Source: Phoronis australis (taxonomy: Eukaryota; Phoronida; Phoronidae). Taken from it: DNA of 64,000 nt. The stretch covers positions 1,223,601 to 1,287,600 of the forward strand of contig NMRA01000005.1 of NCBI GenBank assembly GCA_002633005.1, in the 5' to 3' direction. Under the pieces are notes generated by a model. The model worked only from the letters and a program-made list of their open reading frames with translations, was not told the DNA's origin and did not search any database. This document shows positions 1 through 38,080 of this stretch, piece after piece. Position 1 is the first letter of the stretch; each line of letters begins with the position of its first letter. Position numbers and translations under genes: made by a program.

Positions 1-381
1 TGTCAATAGGAACATTTCAAGTTTGGACTCACTCATTGTAATGCATACTAGGAAGCCTCTGAGGGCTCACAGTGGGGGTTCTTTTTTCAAAGCAGGAAGA
101 AATATACAATGTATATACAAAGTATATGCATTGTTGCTATTTTGACACAGCATTGTAAAAGTCTTGGTCTAGGCAGTTTTTTTAGTAAAAATTTCATCAT
201 AGAAGGCTGTTTTATAAACTTAGATGTAAAAACCTTGATCTATGCATTTTTTGTAAAAAAATCTGTGTGTTTGGGGGTATTGCTGGGGGTGGGGGGTTAC
301 GCGTCGGAATCATGGACGCCCTGGAATATTGGGAACCCCATTTTGGACACCCTATTTTCAAAATCCTGGATAAAGGCCTGA

Positions 382-734
382 CGCTAATATTTTTTTTAAT
401 GTGACAATTTGGGAACATTTACATGTGCTAAATGACCTTAAACTTACTTTTAAATCGATTGGTTATTATTAGAGCAAAATATAAGTAGCTATTAGTGACG
501 ACACTACCCTTTAATTATTGACGATAACAGTAGCACCTGGCTATAACTTCAATTGGACCGAAGTTAACTGTTGATACTGCACCGCAGCGTCGACGCTGCG
601 CTATTAAATCCACCTGTTAACTGCGATGTCAACTGGAGCTGTTAACTATGATCCAGGACCGGAGTTAAGCGTTCATACTGACCGCAACTCCCCAAACCAT
701 CGACGCGTCGACGTTAGTATGAAATGCCCTATAG
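382..734 (+). repeat. TIR repeat family A, copy 1 (left-truncated)
   Basis: Shares 'AATGTGACAATTTGGGAACA' and about 350 bp of further sequence with the copy at about 3860-4207, ending in 'GTTAGTATGAAATGCCCT'. The left terminus present in copy 2 is missing. No ORF. Nonautonomous DNA-transposon type. Confidence 0.75.
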
Positions 735-905
735 ATAAGTCTACCTGATGAAATGCTCATTTGGATAATTAAAACTATGAACTTCCGTTTACATGCCCTT
801 TTTTCCGGCGTTTATTTGGTGTTGCTAAAACGCCAGAAATTTTTCATTTTCTGAATACACGCCCATGGGCTTATCTACGGAAATTCCCGGTAATGACAAT
901 TTCCA
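735..905 (+). repeat. Dispersed repeat J, copy 1
   Basis: Contains TTCCGTTTACATGCCC, a block around 'GTTGCTAAAACG', then 'CTGAATACACGCCCATGGGC' and TTATCTACGGAAATTCCCGG. The same blocks occur inverted near 55430-55605, and the terminal part recurs near 55785-55875. Confidence 0.6.
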
Positions 906-2432
906 CAACTTGTTTAAGTTCTGTATTATAGCTGGTACCAGGCAATATTTTGTGAAACTTGTCACAATGTTAGAAACCCTTGAGAAAATAAAGCTAAGGC
1001 TGGCAGTTTTGCCATTTTTTCTGTCTGATGACATTTAACTGTTGAGTTGACTTCAATACGTGTTTTGGTATTTGGGAATTAATTTCCCCCTATTTTACAG
1101 GGGATACACTTTAGATACACGATTTACCTTGAATTCAGCCCCAGGCAGTGCCAAATTACTTGGTCAACCCAATGTTGCTAATTTCAAACTCAATAAATCA
1201 AGTTAGCAGTGGTTTATTTTCCCATTGCAGTTCATGATCTTATCAACTGCAACCAGAAACCATAGCTTGCCATTTTAAAGACTAGGGACAAGGGGCTGCA
1301 TCACAAATCATGATCCAAAACAATGCTTTTCAAAGATCGTACTCTATAAAATCCTTGATCATTTTTGTGGAAAATCAAATGAGCTGTCTTATTGAAATTG
1401 ATTTTTAATTAGATAATAATTGAAGAACCTACTCATGAATGCCTTTGTACGCCGAAGCCACTCACAGTATGTCAGAACCAATGTTGTCTTCTTGACAAAA
1501 CAGGCTGGGGGCGGCCGGAAACCGGCCAGTCTTACTTATACAAATGTGACACTGTCCTTGGGCTCTTAGTCGTATGCTTTAGTTCATTTTGTGCTGTTTT
1601 TTAGATTTACCTTTGTGTGAGAAGACCCTATAAATACTGTCTGAATGTTACATTCTGTGGGAATACAAGGCACAATAGTTGTGTTTGTTGAGGTGCATTT
1701 TTTCACCATTCATCGTTCTTGCTTGCTTGACACCCAAATATTGATTTTTTTGTTTGGCCTCATCGAGTAAAGCCATAGGAGGAGGTATTAATACCCAGCT
1801 AAGTGTTACACTCATTGTAAATAACATGTAATTAGGGTTTGGGCATAGATGACAGTTACAACAGCCACAGATTGGAAAACTTGCTTGGAGGCCTGAACAG
1901 TTACAATCAATAAATCCTACGTCACCTGCATAACTGGTGGCTGTACGTCTGCTTTCTTTTCTACTGGTTGATTCCTTGTTTGAACACTAGATGTCATGTC
2001 ATCTGCATGTTTAGGCAGGTAAATGCCATGTAAAAGTTCAAGCATTTGTGCTTAGCATTGGGAGGGCACATGTCAACAATGTCGAGTGACACGAGTCTGT
2101 GGAGATTGTGCAAGATATTCTTTCTAGTCCGGTTTGGAGATCAAGCTTTCGGATTCTCTGTCCGCTTGATTTCAAGTCATGGTTACTTACAGGTGTCCCA
2201 CATTTTGAGCACCAGTTTGATGCCCTTTATTCAATGGTGAAATCTGGTTCTCAGAATGCTGCAGGACCCTTGTAAGTGATTATTACGGATATAATGTGTT
2301 ACAAAAGTTATTACTCAGATTGCACTATGTTTAAATTAATTCCCACTTGTTTTTCCCCATTTTTGGGATTGCACAACTACCTTGGTGTGACATGGCCTAA
2401 TGTGAAAACTAACTCCTGCATTTCCGTCATGC

Positions 2433-2579
2433 CATGGGCGGCACAGCACCGAAAAAGGTAGAGGGCTATAGGCCCTCTGAGCCCCCTGTGGTACACCGCC
2501 CATAGACCATGGGCGCCGGAGCACTGAAAAAAGTGGGGGGGGGCTTTACCCCCCAGCCCCCTATGGTGCGGCGCCCATG
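2433..2579. repeat. Two tandem GC-rich hairpin units
   Basis: Units 2433-2504 and 2508-2579 each begin CATGGGCG and end with its inverse (CGCCCATAG or GCGCCCATG). They share GCACYGAAAAARGT followed by a G-rich then C-rich stem (AGCCCCCT). Each unit can fold on itself. Confidence 0.7.
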
Positions 2580-3060
2580 CATGCCATCAATATTTTGCAG
2601 GTCATTTAAATTTTGATTATCTTGTGGAGTGCTTACAAAATGGCTTCAACAGTTGAATGACACTAAACTTCTGAACGTTCTTGAAAGTGTTAGTCTTTTC
2701 TGGGGTGGAATTGCAGTGTCGTTACCTCATTTAAAATTCATTTGAAGCAATCACATTTTCAATCAACCAAAAAGCCTGCATTTGGGTATATTATTTCACT
2801 TCTTCAGAATGTTGTATGTGAAACTTCTGGCAGCGGTGTTAATTCCCCAAATAAACCTTTTCTTAGGTATTTTATTTGAAAAAGGCACCTTTCCTTGTCT
2901 TCTAGTGACATGGTATGCACATAATGGAATGACATATTAAACTGTTAAAAACAACCTGCCTCAGTCCCTGTATACCACTTGGGGAGTGAACTGTGAGATT
3001 TATGGCTTGTCTAGCAATTAGCATCCCACAGGATTTCCCATTTGCTTGTGCAAGTTTAAT

Positions 3061-4207
3061 GGCCCTTTCATAGTAGTGGTGCTCCACACTTAACTAAACG
3101 CCAAGTCGCATTTAGCCACCTGACAAGAAACCCAGGTCGCCAAATGACATCTGAGGTCGCCAAATGGCATCTGAGGTCACCAAAATTGAAAACAAAATAA
3201 TGAAATCATCGGCATCGATAGCTGAGGTTCCATATTCGACATAAATTTTTGTCGACCAAAAAAGGTCGTACAAGGCTGTAACAGCAACCATTTTCCTTCT
3301 GGTTCACTAATTTTCACCATAGCCATTCAGTCTCTAACCCAGTTATTACTCCTACCAACGGACGAGCAGAGGACCCAGACGACGGCATGGCCTGATGGTG
3401 CGAATTTCGACAATCTTGCCCGATTTTTACCGAACAATTCCGACTTCTGTCTGTTTACTTCCTGTTATAATTGCAACATGGTGGCAGATGCGTTCAATTC
3501 ACGAAATATAAAGGAAACAATTGTGAATCAAAGGTAATAAATTAAGAACACTATTAGTAATTTCAAGTTTGGAAGTCAACACGAACCTTGAAACGAATGT
3601 AGGGGGAAATATTGTTTGACTATGATACATGTAGTGGCGACCTTGTTGCGACTTGGAATTTTTCCTAGGAAGCCAAACACAAACTGCAGGTCGCCAATTC
3701 GAGTGCTGTACTGACTTAACTCCAGTGTGAGCAGAGTATCGACATAAAGTTAACTAAACTGTTCATACCGACTTCGATAGTTAACGGACATTGAAGTAAA
3801 TGGTAGGTGACGTTGTTGTCATCAAAGTAATCGCAAGCTAGCACTGATACATCCCATGCGCGCTAACATTTTTTTAATGTGACAATTTGGGAACATTTAC
3901 ATGTGCTAATGGACATAAAACGTATTTCACATTCGATTGGTGATTATTCGAGCAAAATACAAGCAACTATTAACAAAGACACTGCCCTTTAATTGTTGAC
4001 GATAACAGTGACCCCTGACAGTAACTTCAGTGGGACCGAAGTTGACCGTTCATACTGCACCACAGCGTCAACGCTCCGCTGTTAAGTCTGCCTGTTTATT
4101 GCGAAGTTAACTAGCACTGTTAACTTCGATCCAAGACCGAAGTTAACTGTTCATACTGACCGCAACTCCCCAAAACATTGATGCGTCACCGTCAGTATGA
4201 AAGGGCC
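3061..4207 (+). mobile_element. TIR repeat family A, copy 2 (longest copy)
   Basis: Left end GGCCCTTTCATA (3061-3072) and right end TATGAAAGGGCC (4196-4207) are exact inverted repeats. The interior includes short direct repeats of 'AGGTCGCCAAATG' near 3130-3180, and the right third matches copies 1 and 3. No transposase-like ORF and no clear target duplication were seen, so the superfamily is open. Confidence 0.7.
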
Positions 4208-4212
4208 TCAAA

Positions 4213-4516
4213 GCTGCATTTACACGGGAGACAGCTGTCTCTGAGCAACTAACACAGAACAGCTGATCAGGTGCAAGTGAGTGTGTAAACACGACTGACA
4301 CGGTAGGGGTTTGAAAGGTAGAGCGAGTTGCACTCGATTAGTTACACGTCTAAACTCATCTGGGGCAGGGTGGAAAGGGTTCAAATTTCAAAGCGTTCTC
4401 AGCGCAGTATTTGTGTAAGTGACCGGTGCTTATTCAGTTTGCGATCTAATGTCAGGTAAATGCGACTTAAGTAGATCAAGTCGCACTGTGACAACTGTTC
4501 CCTGTGTAAAAACAGC
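4213..4516. mobile_element. MITE K (304 bp)
   Basis: Left terminus GCTGCATTTACACGGGAGAC pairs with the right terminus, whose reverse complement reads GCTGTTTTTACACAGGGAAC and continues AG(T/C)TGTC. The element lies 5 bp from the end of family A copy 2. No ORF. Confidence 0.6.
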
Positions 4517-6784
4517 ATAAGGTAAAAATGAGCTTGCTTATAAAGCCAACAAAAGCCTATGTGTTTTTTATTTTGAGACTTTGCTCATTGACTAAAAAAG
4601 AAAATGCCCACCTGCATCATTTTCTTAAAAAAACAGACCACAAGCGATTGTTGCTTGTTTGACCTTTATTACTGGCATAAATTTGGTGTAGGCCTTCTGT
4701 CCAATGCTGTGTTTTGATGATAATTATGACACTGCACAAACTGATCTGGCACAAGAGGATGGTTGTTCACATGCCTACTAAGATGTCTCCAGACAGGTAA
4801 TTAATTGTCCAAGCACAAGTGACCATGTGTGCAAAAATTAAACCTGGGCATCTTGATACTGGTGGGGCAAGATGCAATGGTTAACTAACATGGAATTCTA
4901 CAAGCATAATTGAGCTGTCAATTTGTTCAGTGTCAAATTCTGTTTACATGCGTAGCTGCTCCATGTCTGTCTGTGCTGTCAAAAGTGTAATGTAAACCAC
5001 ACACAAGATGTAGCTGTATAGTATACTACCCTCACCAAACTGTTTCTCATTTTCTGTTATAAAAACTCAGTCAATGTCTTAATAGTTTTTGTGGTCTGAG
5101 GAGTGTTCGCCTGAGCAAAAGCACAGAGTGTCTTGTGCTCTCTTAGTTCCATAAGATTAGGTTTATTTGTGAAAACATTAATTACTTAACCTCGTTTTAC
5201 TTCAATGTAGCAGTTCAATTTACATTTCCCCAACTAATTGGTCAGCATTGCCTGAAGTTATTTGATGCAGTTTACTTGTCTTGCTAAATACTCATTTGGC
5301 TTCTTTAGTCATGTCAATGGAGCCAACAAAATTAATCTTTTTCTGTTGTGTTGTCCAACGCTAGTTGAAGCCTGAGGCAATGTTTCACAACAGTTGACTT
5401 TTCGTTGTATGGATATCGACTTGTAGAACAACTGCTAAAGCTGATTTATTGCTTCTGGGCTGCTTTGTTCTCAGTCTGATTATGAGTTGTAAAACGATTG
5501 TCGACGCCAGATCCGGTGAAATTTAAAGGTTCATCCTAGTGTCGCACACTGGTTTGTGGTAGAATCTTTCTGTTAATTAAAGGGGCTCAGAGCATGGATG
5601 CTAGAATTCATAAACCTATATCCAATCAGTGTGAATAATTTCTTAAGGGGAAGGGGGACTCTTTAATAAAATCCCTGCATAGTCTATAGAGAGATAAAAT
5701 CTAAATAAAATAAATCTGTGTTGATGTTGTTCACAGCCAGCATATTTTCAGCATTAATTTTCGTGTCTTTTTATTGGTAGGCTGATAATCACTTCATCAA
5801 TAAGTCCGTTGAGTAATACTTTCTTAACTGATTATCAAAAACTACTTTGATGGAATTAAGCCAGGATTTGGCGTTCGACTCGTTGAACATTTGAACGAGA
5901 GTGTTCAAACTAATTGCTCATCTAAATCTTGTCCTTTATCGAGCTTGATTTGGCTTATTTCGAACAAATGCTTATGTTGTTATCTTATTTAGCCGGTTTA
6001 GCGTCTGTGCTCGTTGAAATTGAAATAAAAAGTCGGGATGGGCAGCAAATCAATGCTTGGCGTTTTATAGGAGATCTTCGGGAAGTCTGGGAAGGCAGGG
6101 AAGGTGTTTGTCTGAACTGCCAACTGTGGTCAATGACCAGGGAATTAAATGTATATAAAAATTTTTTTAATCCTTCATTATTGTGATTTGTATTATTCAA
6201 CTACAGAAAAGTCTAAGGTGATATTTTATCTATCTTAAAACACTAGTTGGTATGTATTTTGATTATTTAGAAATGAGGTCATCAGCTTTTGAAAAATAGG
6301 AATTCGTATCTGGTGTATATACCACCATAATGCTTAGGGGCTTGATCATTGTGTTATGCGTTTTATTTTTGTTGGTTGTGCGAGTGGATCACAGTGTGAT
6401 TGTCTTTCAACAACAACAACAAATCATTCATTAGCAGTGCCTTTATCGCAAGATTTGTTACTTGTGATCAGTCCGTTTTTATCATCTGGACGCTTGTAAA
6501 AACATGCAAGCAAGGAAGTAGTCCTTATTGTTAACTGAATTTCACGGGTGACTTAAACGACCAAAAGTCGGACCCCTGGGAAGAAGTCAATTTCTTTGCT
6601 ATGAACTTCTGCATTTTCTCACACTGTCATTGAGCCTCTCTGCCGACAGTTTTAGCCTCAACATTCACTATTTTTTGGCACAGAAGCCTTAGTGATTGAC
6701 AATTTTTCGCAAAATGTGCCAGATTAATTTTCAAAATCAATTATTTTCTGTAACATTTTTGAAATAGAGCTATTTGGAAAACTT

Positions 6785-7010
6785 AATTACAGTAAAAATT
6801 CCCGAGTTTAGGACAATGAAAAAATATATATTTTGAACCTAAGTGTTTTAAGTGGGCAATATTGGCCGTCCAAAATTCGAGAAATGTGAGAAAGCCAGTA
6901 AAATCGACGGTGTCCGAAATGTACAAATTTATGGGGTTGGGTGCCGACAACGTTTCGATTTGTAGTTTTAGACAGTTTGAACAGAAGCGCAGATTTGTAA
7001 TCGTTATTGC
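6785..7010. repeat. Dispersed repeat G, copy 1
   Basis: Begins 'TACAGTAAAAATTCCCGAG', followed by TTTAGGACAATG, GGCCGTCCAAAATTCGAGAA and TCGACGGTGTCCGAAATG. The same phrase set recurs at about 8325-8500, 13815-13990 and 15270-15445. An overlapping open frame here is not convincing as a gene. Confidence 0.5.
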
Positions 7011-7778
7011 TGACAAGAAATTCACACAAGGTCCTCAAAACATAAACAGTGATGTTACTGACTCTGAACACAATCCACTTGCCAAACTTTATGATAGGAA
7101 ACGTATACTTGTCATGTAACATGCCTTGACTGATTATTCGTTAGTATCCATTGGTGCTCAACATCTTCGCGTTAAATTGTTAGCAAACCGAACACAGACG
7201 ACACGACTGCAGTATATGTAACCCTGGTTTGTTTCTGGGAATCGCGTGCGACATACTTATGAGTCACCTGTCACTCAAACAGTCCTTAGCGAGACGTTCT
7301 CACCAACGAGATAAATGTAAATAAGGACCCTGCAGTCTTAGCTCAATTACTGACGTATCTGGGCATTTATTTCAAAATAATAGAACTGTTGCTTAATGCA
7401 ACTGCGGTATATTCAATCAATTAAAATTTTGAATTATTCCAAAACATAACGGTAGGCCAGATCGCAATTGAATCAGTAGAGCCTTCGTAGTTCTAACCGT
7501 AAAACATCACCACGTGCAAGGGACTGTTCAAGTAGCCGGCTACAAGTGCGTTAGCTTCTTCGACGCTAATTATGCTTTAATATAAGAGCTGTCTGTCCCG
7601 AAAATCTCGGCCCTTGCATTCCTGATACTGCTGTTGTAATTTTATCTGTCCTACATTCTCTCCGGCCCGATAGCAGTGCCGTACGATTGTGAATAAATTC
7701 AATTGTTTTTTTATGTGCGTATGTATTTTTAGATTGATCTCTGCTGCGGGCCCAGGTTTCATTTTACAAATCAAATGC

Positions 7779-7798
7779 CATGGGTCAAATGACCCATG
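7779..7798. other. Perfect 20-bp palindrome
   Basis: CATGGGTCA-AA-TGACCCATG: two nuclear-receptor-type GGGTCA half-sites inverted with a 2-bp spacer. Whether it binds anything is unknown. Confidence 0.5.
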
Positions 7799-8324
7799 AA
7801 AGGGACTGAGGAGGGGTGGAAACGGAGCAAGTTTGACTAAAGATTAACAGGTTCACACTCTGTTTTAGATGGTTTCAAAATTCTTAACCTTGGTACGAGA
7901 GCCCAAACATTTCGTGTAGAATACAAAATAGGCTAATAAATAGAATGTTCGCAGAAAATTTTGAAGACGTGAACCCGGGATCTGACTTGGTAACAAAATG
8001 GTCTCATCACCGGTGCTTGTTCATTAGCTGTTAATCCAAATACAAAGCGTGACACTGTTGCAATTCCGCGAAAGTTGGAGTACATAATTTTATTTGCATA
8101 GTGAAACCGCGATCAAGCGTGGCAAATAGTTTGAGTCTGTGATTACGACTGCCAAGAAAACGTGCGAGATATACACAAACCATCCACATCGATAACTATA
8201 GACTGCAACATCAGTCAATACATTACACCGGCGGCGGTTTAAATGATGTGCAAATAATCACTGTTACTTGATGAACTTTCAGATTTTACATTCAGCCTCC
8301 GATCATGTGAAAAAGCACACTGTC

Positions 8325-8500
8325 TGAAATGTGAGAATACGGCCAATACCGATAAAATCAACGTATCCGAAATTTGAGAAATATGGTGAATGCCAAATTT
8401 GACCATATACCAAATTTCAGAATCAAAAAGTTCAGTTTAGGGTTGGATTTAGGTGTCTGAAATTCGGGAGACTGTCCTAAATTTGGGACTTTTTATCATA
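8325..8500. repeat. Dispersed repeat G, copy 2
   Basis: Phrases TGTGAGAATACGGCCAAT, GTATCCGAAATTTGAGAAAT and 'CTGTCCTAAATTTGGGAC' are variants of copy 1. It lies upstream of the first visible CaMK1 exon. Confidence 0.45.
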
Positions 8501-10405
8501 GTTGTCAAATAGGATATTGAATAGTGTCAAGCTGCTGATATCAGGCTTGAGCAGTGTCTGCAGATTAGTTAATTGTTTTACGTGTATTTACTAGGTTTTG
8601 TCAATTTGTCCGATACCACAATCAACTGGTGTAGGGCACACACAGCTGTAGAACCTCGGGTTCTTGCCTGTGATTAAAATTACAGTGAAATCACTTTGGG
8701 CACCATAGGGCAGACTGGTGAAATTTCAGTCTCTTACTTTTCCCATACGTAGCACCAAATTACTGTTTTTCCTTGTTTAAGTTTTAGAGTTCATCTACCA
8801 TCAGAAAATTTTGAAAAATTGAGCATTGACGACAATGTGGGATTCCCTGAGAAATGAAAAAATATAGCTTTTGGCAATTTTTTCTGTTTGAAATTTGTGA
8901 GATTGTATCGTAATACGTGTTATTGCGTGCAAAACGCTTTTTATTTGTTTGTCCAGTTTATTTGTTATGAGCTTATTGAGGCGACATTGTGTTAGCGGTG
9001 ATTATAGCAACAGCTTCGGTCAATAACATGACAGACAAAAAGATAAGAGATTATTATGTGAGTAATCGCTCAGACAAAGATTTGATGGTGCATGATTTAA
9101 ACTGACTGAAAGTGATTATTTGCCCGCTCTGAAGAACAGAATCAGTGTGGATGTGAACTCTTGGAAATTGTCTTCACATAAAATTCCAGAACTCAAACAT
9201 TTTAAATTTTAATCAGGGGCACAATTTGAGTAGTTTTTTTAATTGACATCTACTTTAATGAGCACTTTAAAAGACATTTTCAGTAATAAATGCGATTATC
9301 TGAGATCAGTCTCTGCGGGGAGATTAACTTCCCTCTCGCTCTACTGGTCAAAGTTAATAATTAAGTCTATCCCATCTAACAATGATCGACAGAATGAATT
9401 TTCCATCCTAAAACCATGAAGTTAACTGGCGGTGTAGTGGAGAATAGTGGTAATTCGTTTTCATATTTTAGGCAGTTAAACAGGGTGGAATGCAGCTTTA
9501 AGCATGTCAGATACATTAGTGCAAAATCAGTCATCCATAGGTTGTTAGTCAATGCTGTTACCAAGATTCATTTTAATGTACAAGTACCTGTGTCAATGCT
9601 AATAAAACAAGCATTTCTTTACCTGGTTACTTGTTCCTAACACCAATAAATCTAGTCACCTTTCTAAATTCACGCTCAAATGCTCCTAGTAAGCTAGAAA
9701 AGACACTGGTGGGTTTCACATCATAAGTTGGGTATTGGCAACCAGCCATCATGGAATCCTCCCCTATTTACATGACATAACATCAATATTTATTACAAAT
9801 TTCACCAAACATTTTTCCCATCACGCAGGAACAAAGAAGGTCGATTAAAAATGGATGGACCCTTATCATTAATCTAGATGTCCGCGCCAAATTTCTTCAT
9901 TAAGTTGTCTTGTAGCTGAGTTGCACAGCCATGTCAGGTCCAAGTCCCGCCATTTTTACAGGCACCAGTACAGCTGGATCAAACAAAGATGGCGCTACTT
10001 TACACATCATAAGCATCCGTACTCTCTATTTCATTTTCGTCAACTTAATTGTCATCGCTTTCGTCAGACAAATGTCATTGTTGAAAGTACAGTAGTTCTT
10101 GGTAAAAATGGAACTTATCCTCCATAGCTATTGACAAACTGATAAAACCTGCCTATGTCGTCAGGCGCTCGATTGGGAGAATTGAGACTCCGATCACAAA
10201 AAAGTGATTCGGCTGTAGGCAAGTGCATTGGGCATTTCAGAAGTTCAAAATTACTATGAATAACGAAGGTATATAACTGTTTAGACAAACCCCCCAGATT
10301 TCTACTTTAAGGGGTTGTGCATAAGCAAGCTATCATATTTTATTTGTAGCTAACTTGTTAAAGGTTATGACAAGTGTGTGCATCACTTGATAACAACGAA
10401 CTTAA

Positions 10406-35873
<25,468 letters not shown>

Positions 35874-37236
35874 CGCAGCAGACGGTTACACGAGTCATGT
35901 TCATGTGACCTGTAGCAGACGGAAGCACGTCAGAGGCGGTGAATGCAGTTTATGACGATGAGCAAAAGTAATTAATCATTTTCTGGAAGAAAGGAATATC
36001 GTTTCCCACATCTCATTGAGACTGTGATGGGGGAAATGGAGTGCATCAACTCGAATTTGTACCGAGGAGAAAAGACGAGACGTCCGTAACTCAGGGACTA
36101 GATCGCTTTTAGTACTAGAGTCCTCGGAGTTCGCAAGTCTACACTGAGAAAAGCTTGGAAATTTCAAACCTTGCAAACAAGATCTACCTAGAGTAGAGGG
36201 AGATAATTCTGAGGACATACAGTTGTTGTACTGCGGAAGAAACGTTTTTGGTGCAATGCTAAATGTACATAAATTAACTGGTGTTGCCACGGTTTGTCCA
36301 ACCCTCAACTGTTTATTGTTTCATTATGAAGTAATGTTTGTCTTAAACTAAACCTGTTGATTGATTGGAAAGTTCTGTTATGAATGGCCGTACATTATTT
36401 GTTCTGTGTATAAATTTCTGTTTCCGTTTCGTTTCATTCAAAAATAAAATCACCCAACTTTTTAAATCTGCCAGTGGTCATTTGTTCTCAGCCGTTAAAG
36501 GTATTTGTGAAGTTGTGAAACTGGCGTTGAAGCACGATTTTGTTTTTTGAATTCCAAGCTTTTGTCATATACTTTGCCATTGACTTAGAGAAAGTTTTCA
36601 TTTATCAAAGGATGTTTTTATATTGAATTCATGGGGTTTAATCGTGATGCCATACCACCATGGAGCAAATGGGTTTTACAAAGCCCTGCTAGTGGATTTT
36701 TTTGCTGGTGGAATTGTTGCCCATTTGATCTGTATTTGATCATATTTCTTTATAGTTTTGCTGCATCAAGTGTGTATTCCTAGTAATTCACTTTCAATGC
36801 AGTCAATGTTTGCTCACATATTGAGTGCTCCATTTCAAGTTGAGACGGCTCCTCAAATTTATCGGAGCCAGCTGAAAAACTAACATAACACTACTATGTT
36901 CTGTCTTGGTGTCTTTTGGTGATAAATGTTACGTGAATTTGTCTTTTTTGAAAATGAACTTTATTGTTGCAGTTCTTGTACACATCATTTTGTAACTGTT
37001 TTCTTATTTTTGTGATCCGCTCCAGTACTGAAACAAAACTTGAACCAAAATTGATTTTTTGCATATATTTGAATAATTCTAGTGTGAATTATGCATAATG
37101 ATTGCAGTATGCAGCCACTCCATCTGTGGTCACAATCTGTTGACTATGATGTCAGTCTGAAAATTCGTATCCAGACAAGGGATTCAAGCTGGTAACCCCT
37201 GGTAATCGTGAATTATGCATTCTACATTTCAATAAA
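35874..37236 (+). other. CaMK1 3' untranslated region (extent uncertain)
   Basis: No coding signal follows the stop. Candidate polyadenylation signals AATAAA lie at 36443-36448 and 37231-37236, on the sense strand. Which one is used cannot be judged from sequence. Confidence 0.4.
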
Positions 37237-37612
37237 ATTTGTACTAGGATACTACAATGATAATTTTTACAATTTGATTTAATTTGATTTCCAAGTCACT
37301 ATGTGGAAGTTGAATAATGGTCTGTTGGGTTTTGTTACCAGTACTGTCGTGATACAGTTGTCTTGTTTTCATGAAGCTATGTCAAAGGTATTAAAGGAAA
37401 TCGGTTTTGTCAAGTTTTTTTCTGTCATTGCCTGCTGTGCTGAGAACAAATGAAATTGCAAGTCGTCTTATATAGTTTTCGATAACTTATCAATTGGTCG
37501 TAAGTATTTGTGCAATTTGACATTGTGTGAAAATTGGGAATCAAAATATGGTATTGATAATATTGACACTTGTGGAGTACTGTAGCAAAGTGCTTCCGTG
37601 CTTCTTTCATCT

Positions 37613-37670
37613 TGTTTACATGTCTGTTTACATGTCTGTTTACATGTCTGTTTACATGTCTGTTTACATG
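37613..37670. repeat. 12-bp tandem repeat (TGTTTACATGTC)n
   Basis: About five uninterrupted copies of TGTTTACATGTC. Each unit contains a TGTTTAC forkhead-like core, a compositional coincidence until tested. Confidence 0.9.
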
Positions 37671-38080
37671 CTATTTTTCTCGACTCCACATGAAGGAGCT
37701 GTGTAGCGTCATTTTCTCCAAGACCTTGATTCATTACAACCATACTGTAGAGCAAAGCTTCTTTACTTATGTACAAAAACTAATTAAAAGTTTTTCTTGT
37801 GAAGTTAGCTGGCATCTGAATATTTCACGTATATGACATGTTGAAAAATTTGCCCCCACATTTTTGTAAATCTAGCATTGTTCAAAATTTAAGAATTACT
37901 TAGGAGGATTCTTATGGTCTCTCTTGAAAAAAAACTTTTTGAAATTGCAGAGGTTTGATTGTTAGTTTAATCATTTCCAATGTACAGAACCTTGATGGGT
38001 TCTTTCAGCAAAGTTTCTGGATTTTGTGTAGTCTTAGCTAGTCACATAGGCATAGTTATGTTTTATTGTAAATTATTTTT

